Shown here piece by piece: positions 56,331 to 64,000 of a stretch of 64,000 bases of DNA; the first letter of the stretch is position 1, and the number at the start of each line of letters is the position of its first letter. This DNA is from Diadema setosum. Lineage: Eukaryota > Echinodermata > Echinoidea > Diadematoida > Diadematidae. The stretch lies in assembly GCA_033980235.1 (NCBI GenBank), contig CM067067.1, positions 27,302,451 through 27,366,450 on the forward strand, written 5' to 3'. The position numbers were made by a program, and so were the translations under genes. The notes under the pieces were generated by a model. The model ran no database searches and was not told the origin of the DNA. It saw only the letters and a program-made list of their open reading frames with translations.

Positions 56331-56586
56331 AGAAGTGACAGGAATGATCAAATTTTCTTATATTCTCAAGCCTGCATGAGGAATAAAATTACAATGTAAT
56401 TATATATGGAGTATCATGGCGATAAAACACCAACTCATTACACGTTTATGAAACGCAGAAGTGGCAGAATTAATGATCAAATGTTCTTATATTCTCAAGC
56501 CTGCATGAGGAAGAAAATTACAACGTAATTATCTATGGAGAATCATGGCGATTAAACACCAATTCATTTCACGTTTATGAAACGCA
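56331..56586. repeat. Tandem duplication of a 127-bp unit
   Basis: Unit 1 from 56,331, unit 2 from 56,458. Both contain TTCTTATATTCTCAAGCCTG, CATGAGGAA and TTCACGTTTATGAAACGCA or its close variant. About 90 percent alike by eye. Confidence 0.85.
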
Positions 56587-56589
56587 TGA

Positions 56590-57480
56590 ACCCAAAATGA
56601 ATGATACTCTTAACTGATGTAGATTAATTCTCTATTCTTCACCTATAACCTGTGAAAATAAGTGATTGACATCCCGTTTGCGAAACAACTCATGCCTCTT
56701 GGGAGATGTACCAAGCAATTACATCGTCAGGTAATCGATTTAAAACCAGTTAACACAGTCCGCAGTGCCGTTTGATTTTTTTTTTTTTAACTCCATGTCG
56801 ATCGTAATGGAATATTATTATCTCTTTAAAACTACTCGAGCTTGTATGTGTCCGGCAAGTTGACATTAGGATATTTTCCAAGTATAAGTATCAAATTCTT
56901 GCTGAATGGGAAGCACTAACTGAGAAAGAAGTCCAAGTTATTCAACTTTTCCGTTCTGTACCAATGCGCATAATAACCACCCTTATTAAGCGCTACATAA
57001 ACGTTACTTATCATTATCAGTATTATCATATACTCGGAATTTTCGGTGTTTAACAACATGTACATTGAAATTGAATTGATAATATGTGATAAAAACTAAA
57101 ATTTCGCCATTTCATCGAGTTTCAATTTTTTCATTTCAAACAGTCTGACAATATTTCATTTTCCAAATACATAATCACAGAAAAACTGAACGCTAAACAT
57201 GAGTAAGCTAAAATAGTGTATACAGTACATTCCCTTGAGCGGGAATGGGTAGGCCGTTTTCAGGGCCAAACACATACCCTAGAAAGAATACGTGGTGCAC
57301 CGTTAAGCCTTCTACCACCCTATGTATAGGTATCACATTTCAATTCAACGTTTTTACTTAAAATTTAGTGGGAAAGGAAAAAAGTGAGGTAAAAAAGGAA
57401 TTTGCCCCAAACACATGTATGGCTTCAGTGAATGTAAACATAGTAGAAGATCACACCGGTCAAGTTCAATAAAGCCTGAA
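56590..57480. other. No gene seen
   Basis: A short GCGCTACATAAACGTTACTT near 56,990 resembles an L2-type LINE tail. Nothing else recognised. Confidence 0.35.
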
Positions 57481-57489
57481 TAATTTGCT

Positions 57490-57650
57490 TAGAAGTTATC
57501 AAAATTCTTGTGTCGTCATCGCAGGATAAGAAAGTTATAAAGCAATCCGTGATGTCACAGAAGTGGAAAAGCACAAAGAAATTATAAAGAAAATTAAACA
57601 AATTTACATTTTACTGACATATTTTATTCCCCTTGCCTTCTGAAGGAGGT
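57490..57650. mobile_element. Diverged MITE family B fragment
   Basis: AGAAGTTATCAAAATTCTTG, CGTGATGTCACAG and TTATAAAGAAAATTAAACAA follow the order of 31,585-31,690 in the complete copy. Confidence 0.5.
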
Positions 57651-58307
57651 AAGTCAAGTGGTCTTCATTATGTTAAAAAATGAAAAAAAGGAATGTGGGA
57701 TTCTCTCTATATTTTCTTTTAGGTAATCGTTCCCCTACTATCACATGAGGAACCGTTGTGGCCTTCTTACCAAGCGATTAGATTTCATAACTTTTATTAC
57801 AGATAGGCCGACTGTCCTGAATCTTCAATGATGTGTTACTAATATTGTAGCATTTACTGAGCCCATATGCATATTTAGGATAAATTCCCCTTTACCCAGG
57901 CCGCGGTCAATAATTATTTGAAGTAAACACAAAGTTCTTCCTGTTCTGCTCATCCCTCCCCTTTTCTTCTTCTCGCCAGTCTGACTGTGCGCCTGCCCTA
58001 CACAACACGTCATCGCAATCTCTTCTCTCTCTCTCTCTTTCTTCTCTCACTCAAACTTTCAACAAAATCTCTTTATCAAACTATCAAACTCACTGTTTGT
58101 GTTTCTCCTTAAAGGAAATCAAAACCATAAAAAGACGTGGATTGAGTAAAGCACGATATTGTCAGAGCATATCACTGAATGTTCGAAAATCATACAGTCG
58201 ATTCAAAATTTATGTTTTTAAATTTTCGGTGCTGTTTGCTGTGCTAGAAAAGAAGACTACTACATTTTCATGAAGTCATATATGGACAACAATATTATTT
58301 AAAGAAA

Positions 58308-58339
<32 letters not shown>

Positions 58340-58342
58340 TTT

Positions 58343-59490
58343 TCCCGCAATATGAAAGAGCATGCACTTCACTTAGCTCTTCAGAAAGCAGAGGGAATAA
58401 TATTGCCCTTAATATATGACAGTAACAAGTTTTAGTTTTAGCTTCATTTTGTTTTATTTCTCCACTTAACCTTGTATGAAAGAATTCATGGCATAACAAA
58501 ATCAAAATTTTTAACATAAAAAACATAATGAAGCGTACTCATAAGAAATGGGTAATTACGTTAATACTATGTCAGTTAGACAGGTAGAAGAGACCATTAT
58601 TTAAAGGGAATGGCTAGTAACTGATCAGTGGGAATCAGTGGGAATACTGGGGGATGATTGTTCCCATTCTTGTGGGATTCTATTGTTGTGTGAAAATTAT
58701 TTGCTTCAGAACGGTCTCATATTCAAGTAATTTGCAGTTTAATGCCCCGTCACTGTACAGGCATTCTAACTTGAAAACATTAAACTACACATTACTTGAA
58801 TATGAGCCCATTCTGAACCAAATAAATTTCACACAACAACAGATTTATAATGTACTCTTAAATGAATCCCACAAGGATTGGAACGATCATCCCCCAGCAT
58901 TCCCACTAATTCCCACTGATCAGTTACTAGCCATCCCCTTTAAAAGCAATTCGGTTTGGTTTGTTTACGATTTTCCCTTACCTACAACCAAAGAAACAAA
59001 ACACATACGCACAGAAATATATAAGGTGAATTTGCCAATAATTTCAATGTCATTTGATCGAGAAGGACAACACAATGGGAATTTAACAAAACAGAAACGA
59101 AATAAAGGGACGAGAAGGGGGCTACCACATTAGGAAAAAGTTGAGAGAAGAGGAGAGAAGAGAAACGATCGTACACAGTGTTTAGGAGTTTGAAGATATA
59201 GACAGGAGAACAAAATCAAATAATTTTACCTAAAAATTTATATTTACGGAAATAAGGATGAACAAATCTTAATGATTGTGGTGAAATGGATCTGGGTGCA
59301 AGGTCAACGGAATGTGTACTTTTCATGAAAAATTAAATTTTGTGAACTCTCCTTATTCTATTTTTGTATAATTGTCGTCCATACATGACGTCATAAACTG
59401 TAGTAGTCTCATCTTTGCATTGATTGCTCGAATTTCCTCAATTTTTCACTGATGTGGTCTTATAATATTACTGCTTTCTCTCAATCCAGA
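58343..59490. mobile_element. MITE family B copy split by a later insertion
   Basis: 58,343-58,430 (GGGAATAATATTGCCCTTAA, TGACAGTAACAAG) and 59,296-59,490 (AACGGAATGTGTACTTTTCA, CTGTAGTAGTCTC) are consecutive parts of the family B sequence at 31,475-32,046. The 870 bp between them include the palindromic MITE at 58,605. Confidence 0.65.
58601..58943. mobile_element. Palindromic MITE with TTAA target duplication, family D
   Basis: TTAA then AGGGAATGGCTAGTAACTGA; right end TCAGTTACTAGCCATCCCCT then TTAA. The arms agree for about 130 bp around a short centre near 58,750, for example ATATTCAAGTAATTTG with its complement. The open frame across it is a product of the palindrome. Confidence 0.88.
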
Positions 59491-59499
59491 TTTTTGTTT

Positions 59500-60655
59500 G
59501 TATTTGGTTTCCTTTAATATCATTATCTGAGTACTGAAAACTGAATTAGCGCAGATAAGTTTAAGATACACAATGATACAGAGAAAATGATGCAGAGAAC
59601 TTGCACGAAAAACACTCGTTGCATTGCTTAATTTGCTCAATTTCTTGAATTGTCGATAATAATAAGGATATAGCTTACCAATACATTTACACTGCTATAC
59701 CGACAAATCATTTCCTGAGCTGAAGGTCACAAATTGCGGAATGATGATTTCTTGTTCACTTGTATAGGCAGGTAGGTATTGGGGTAAGTGGGTTAGGTAA
59801 AGTCCCTGTATCTTTAAATTACAAGAGGCAATAACTGATGTTTGATGTCATTATGTCTATATTGGTGCATGTTCCTTTAAAAGTAAAGTTTGCAGCTTTT
59901 ACATTGGGTCCTTGAGTATTTAACCCTGCATAAAGTAAAATGTTTCTTTTAAGCGAAGACCACGAATGAATAATGGTTCCGCTGCAAGATGGCTATCAAT
60001 CATTGACCGCAATCAAGGCAATGGTTTCAGCTGGTTTCCTGAGAAAATTACTAATGAAGGCGTAGACTGCGGCTGTTTTTGCCATTTTTCAGTGGAAATT
60101 ATGATTACGCCTCATTCTTTTGTCTGCGGGCCGACTCTTTGACAGTAATGGACATTGCACTCACAACACTAGGGGCCGTTTTGCTGTACACAACGTGCTC
60201 CAACGTCATGTTTTTGTGGCAGTATAAAAAAAAATATGTTAATGCTTGCTATTTTGTTAGAGAACAACGGAATAAAACGGCGCTTTTATATATTCAGTTT
60301 TATCTGGCACGTCGATTGAAAGTGAAGATAATCAGTTTCGTGATGGAATGATGAATTCAATTCTGTTTTTTATAGGTTAAACTTTTGAAAAATTGAATAC
60401 TCTTTACCACACTTCATCTGAGATCTGCTTTGTCATAAGCCTTCATTACACAAAAAAGGTGTGCAGTTTACCTATTGGAAATATACATTAATATACACAC
60501 AAATATAACCCCGCATAGACTGCAAGCACACAAACAGACATGTCCGTCATTTGCAATTGCTTTTTTCAATTACATCTTGTGTTTTGGGGAGTTGATTGAC
60601 AAGTTGTCCTTCATTGTAGTACATCAACACTATTTGTTCAGGTTTGTTTGTTTGT
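59500..60655. other. No gene seen
   Basis: AT-rich DNA with no recognised coding or repeat feature; the frame at 60,079-60,351 has no recognisable domain. Confidence 0.4.
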
Positions 60656-60664
60656 TGTTGGTTT

Positions 60665-60790
60665 TTTTTTTGTGATAGACATGATAAAATTCATGAGCAT
60701 ACATACTCGGGAGGGATTCGAACCCACGACCTCCTGATTGCTAGAAAGACGCAACATCTACTAGACTTCTGAGCATACGCTTGCACACGA
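60665..60790 (-). mobile_element. tRNA-derived SINE
   Basis: Minus strand: ATGCTCAGAAGTCTAGTAG as A-box region, CTAGCAATCAGGAGG, then the B box GTGGGTTCGAATCCC. A non-tRNA part ATGTATGCTCATGAATTTTA and an A-rich tail follow. A degraded copy is at about 60,960-61,045. Confidence 0.7.
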
Positions 60791-61039
60791 TAAAATCGAT
60801 GTTTTTTATGCCTTAAAACGCGGCTACTGCCGATTTATTTTAGTTAATTCTTCTTAGGTCTAATTGTTTTAATCGCAACAATTTGACAATTTGACGTTCA
60901 TCGACGTATATATCCACTGATCATTCAATGTTTTTTTTATTTTTTGTTTTTTGTTTTTGTTTTTTTTTTTAGTTATAGCCATGTGATTAAAATCATAGGC
61001 ACACATACTCTAGTGGGATTATGTATGCCCATGACCCAG

Positions 61040-61770
61040 GTGGGTTATTTATGGCTGTTAGTGTTTATTAACGTCCACAAAGGACAATCTATCAATCACT
61101 TGCAATATAAATAACTCGACGCAGAAATCATTAATTTGAATGTTAATATGCAGTTCTCGCTGCTATGAGGTATAAGAATCATTACTGAAAGTCTAGTTGA
61201 TGTTTCCGTCGCCGGAGGGCAATTTGTAATTGTTGCTTCCCCCACTATATTCTTTTTAAAGCTCAGCTCAAAATTGTTGCTTATTATTCAGGTTTTGTAT
61301 TTTTCAAAATCTATAGTATGATCGATTGTATGCTTTTGGAAATGAAAAATAAATATATAAACTGGAAAATCAGGAAGTGGGTAAGCTACTTCAGCTGTTG
61401 CATTAACACTTCCACATCGAACACCTCCTATCAGCCTACTGAAATCATGGTTATACAATAATCCGTTCTAGGAAAAATTCAAATAAACAAGCCATGCTAT
61501 CCACATCCCGTGGGAGCAAGATGCATCTTTGCTTATGGCTACTACTAATTTTTAAATATTTGTGTCCCAACAATAGTGCAATTTTATTGTGAAGGTATGA
61601 ATGAACTTAAAAAAATGTTAATATTTTGCAATGTAGAATTCATTTAGCTACTATCGTTCACCTAGCATAAAATTAATGACCAAAGTCAATCGAGATGAAA
61701 AGATTTTGTATTTTTATCTTCATTATTGGGTGTAGATCATACAATACGCTACTGTACTTCATGGCAACGT
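61040..61770. other. No gene seen
   Basis: No recognised feature. Confidence 0.35.
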
Positions 61771-61970
61771 GGTCATCCCACGAGACCGACACCCTTAAGT
61801 CATACGGTCCACGAGTTTGACATTGAAAAAAAGTCCGTGAGTCCTACAGCCCACGAGTCATACAGCGCCTATTACTTCGACACTAGACAAATGCATCACA
61901 TGAGTCCGACAATAGGCGAACAAGTCCCACGAGTCTGACACTAGCCAAAACGGCCTATGAGTTCGACACC
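61770..61970 (+). repeat. Degenerate minisatellite, consensus CACGAGTCCGACAC
   Basis: Six or more variants: CACGAGACCGACAC, CACGAGTTTGACAT, CACGAGTCATACAG, CATGAGTCCGACAA, CACGAGTCTGACAC, TATGAGTTCGACAC, separated by 15-35 bp with GCC- or CTAG-containing spacers. Confidence 0.75.
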
Positions 61971-62007
61971 TGAACTCGTAACGTGCACCCATGGCAACTA
62001 TTGTAGG

Positions 62008-62482
62008 GCTAACACCTTTAAATAAAATGGAATGTTCCAGACCCCTTCACAAATTCGTACCAAAGATACCAAAACAAATGAAGAAAAAAATTAATTAAAA
62101 ATCATGAATGCAGTTTGGCATAAAACTGAATAGCTGCAGATATTGAGTATGGATTCCTCTACAAACTGCATTTTGGTTTGAAGATGAAGGCTTTTCTCAT
62201 GGAATTTGAAGGGACTATAATTCATTGGGTTCGTGTACGGAAAATAGGTGATTTTTTTTGAGTGAAAAGAACTCGTAGTGTGGCTTTGCGGACCCTTGGA
62301 CAAAGTTTGAGCCGAAGAACCTGCCTTGGAAATTTGATGGATGACAGGGTATAGCTCATATAGCCAGGTTAGTGAAGATGAAACACCTCATTTCTCCCAG
62401 CTATTTTACAGAATTTTTTGAAATTTGAATTTTAACACACGTCTCTATGAGGAATTATTAATTTACCCGTGTGAGCCCTATA
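62008..62482. mobile_element. 0.47 kb TIR element, copy 1
   Basis: GGGCTAACACCTTTAAATAA at the left and TTTACCCGTGTGAGCCC at the right are inverted. TA stands on both sides. Contains AATGGAATGTTCCAGACCCC and GAATAGCTGCAGATATTGAG, shared in order with copy 2. Confidence 0.8.
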
Positions 62483-63060
62483 GAGAATGCACGCAATGCA
62501 CACAAGTCAATGGGAAGTATTCATCCCATACAAGCTCTGCTGGTTTATGTTGATCTATTCTGTCAAATCCCTTCCTCCCCTCCCCGTACCCCTCCCCCCC
62601 CCCCCCCTCCAACTCCGCTTAAATTTGTTTTCTTATTATGTTCTTGTGGTCATAGATCTTGGTAGAAACTAGTCATCAGTATCACACCAACTTTGAATGA
62701 TTGTGTCATTTTAATGTATTTCTTTGTTTGGGCTACCACTGAAACAGCTCAAAATACATCAAGTTTATCTGTTTGGTAAATAAAAGTGTTTTACAGTACT
62801 TTGTAGGAAATAAGGTGATGATGACACCCCCTTAATCAACTATAACTACCTGCATCTATGTATTCATCTTATGAAAAACTAATCAAAACTGCAAGATTTA
62901 TTTTTGAAAAAAAAACTCCAAAGAGCATCATTTTCAAAAGTGTCTCTTTGAGAAGCTTTATAACCCTTGAATGTGCAATTTCCCATATGATGCAGGGGCA
63001 AATATCATCAAAAACACATTTATGATGTTAAAAACTCAAATAAGAAATATGACCTCTACT
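62483..63060. other. Spacer between the two element copies, no gene seen
   Basis: Includes a poly-C run (62,588-62,608). No feature recognised. Confidence 0.4.
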
Positions 63061-63063
63061 ATA

Positions 63064-63524
63064 GGGCTCACACCCGTAAATAAAATGGAATGTCCCAGAC
63101 CCCTTCACAAATTCGTACCAAAGATACCAAAATAAATGAAGAAAAAAATTATTAAAAATCATGAATGCAGTTTGGCATAAAACTGAATAGCTGCAGATAT
63201 TGAGTATGAATTCCTCTACAAACTGCATTTTGGTTTGAAGATGAAAGCTTTTCTCATGGAATTTGGAATTACGGAAAATGGAATAACGGAAAATAGGTGA
63301 TTTTTTTTTTGAGTGAAAAGAACTCGTAGTCTGGCTTTGCGGACCCTTGGACATAGTTTTAGCCGAAGAACCTGCCTTGGGTTTGATGGATGACAGGGTA
63401 TAGCTCATTTAGCCAGGTTAGTGAAGATGAAACACCTCATTTCTCCCAGCTATTTTACAGAATTTTTTGAAATTTGAATTTTAACACACGTCTGTATGGG
63501 GAATTATTTACCCGGGTGAGCCCT
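63064..63524. mobile_element. 0.46 kb TIR element, copy 2 (direct orientation)
   Basis: GGGCTCACACCCGTAAATAA at the left, TTTACCCGGGTGAGCCC at the right. Over 90 percent like copy 1 by eye, with a 20-30 bp indel near 63,270. TA precedes it; TT follows. Confidence 0.82.
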
Positions 63525-63529
63525 TTACG

Positions 63530-64000
63530 TACATTCGTACATGCTCACATGCTGTTCATGCACTTGAAAGCGCATTACTACTAGGTGCATCCAGAGTTGA
63601 AATCAGGTTTCCTCCCGTATTGAGTAGGGCATATTCGATGGGAGTGCGATTTTCGTGGCAATTCGTCACAATTTATTTTTGTTTGTTTGTGTGGCTGGTT
63701 GCTTTGACTTGAGTAGACCTATTTTTCCCTTTTCCCATAGTGCGATACAAATTGAATGAATTAGTAAGCAACATTGTGTGTATTACCAAAAACAAAAGCC
63801 AATGAAAACATGCGATTTCGAAACAATATGTTCATTATCATAAGGACAATAAGGATAATAAGGATAAAAGGACAATATTTATTTGTACACCAATCACACA
63901 AAGATATGCGGAACTTGACTCTGGTGGCAACCTTATCTATTCATAAGATGGAAGGTATCTCATCTCCTTGCTATTAAAGGAGTACAATTTGAATTAGTCA
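63530..64000. other. No gene seen
   Basis: Contains three to four AAGGATAAT/AAGGACAAT short repeats near 63,842-63,876. No coding similarity. Confidence 0.4.

Noticed and set aside
58654..59133. 159-residue plus-strand open frame
   Set aside because: The first two thirds are the family D palindrome, and the rest has no recognisable domain.

Overview
The window reads as about 64 kb of AT-rich, repeat-dense animal nuclear DNA. No bacterial-style operons, no rRNA and no convincing multi-exon host gene can be seen. LINEs with AP-type endonuclease and reverse transcriptase, Penelope-like elements (PLEs) with a GIY-YIG domain, TTAA-flanked MITEs, tRNA-derived SINE heads and a KIAA1958-like Crypton tyrosine recombinase together suggest a marine invertebrate. 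An echinoderm or a related deuterostome is my guess; this rests on repeat style, not on a database search.

Layout. 0.7-6.1 kb: a minus-strand PLE split by a nearly complete minus-strand LINE, with a second PLE fragment head to head on the plus strand. 6.4-12.6 kb: a TIR element with repeated GTAACGTTAC boxes, AT-rich repeats, a minisatellite rich in TGACCTTTGACCT, and a LINE 3' tail. 14.4-15.6 and 19.4-20.5 kb: two close copies of a roughly 1.15 kb non-autonomous DNA transposon with 4-bp target duplications. 17.3-24.2 kb: a cluster of foldbacks and hairpins around the only long intact gene, a 463-residue tyrosine recombinase (21,880-23,271).

25.4-32.95 kb: TTAA MITEs, a tRNA-like SINE head, and a GC-rich inverted-repeat composite element. 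35.5-43.1 kb: a minisatellite, then three LINE copies, one inserted in another, two of them broken by small palindromes. 43.2-50 kb: T-rich low complexity, dispersed satellite-like repeats and more LINE 3' ends. 52.2-56.6 kb: two LINE tails in opposite orientation, nested inverted MITEs, and a tandem duplication. 57.5-64 kb: more TTAA MITEs, a SINE head, a CACGAGTCCGACAC-type minisatellite and two direct copies of a 0.46 kb element.

The most interesting part is 17.3-24.2 kb. An apparently intact recombinase of the Crypton group, a class not normally described with long terminal inverted repeats, lies among five hairpins of about 120-200 bp. Four share one apex sequence although their stems differ, and the fifth has a shortened form. 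It is flanked by inverted repeats of about 200 bp and by a perfect 13-bp direct repeat. The other genes seen are broken transposon remnants, so no host pathway can be reconstructed.
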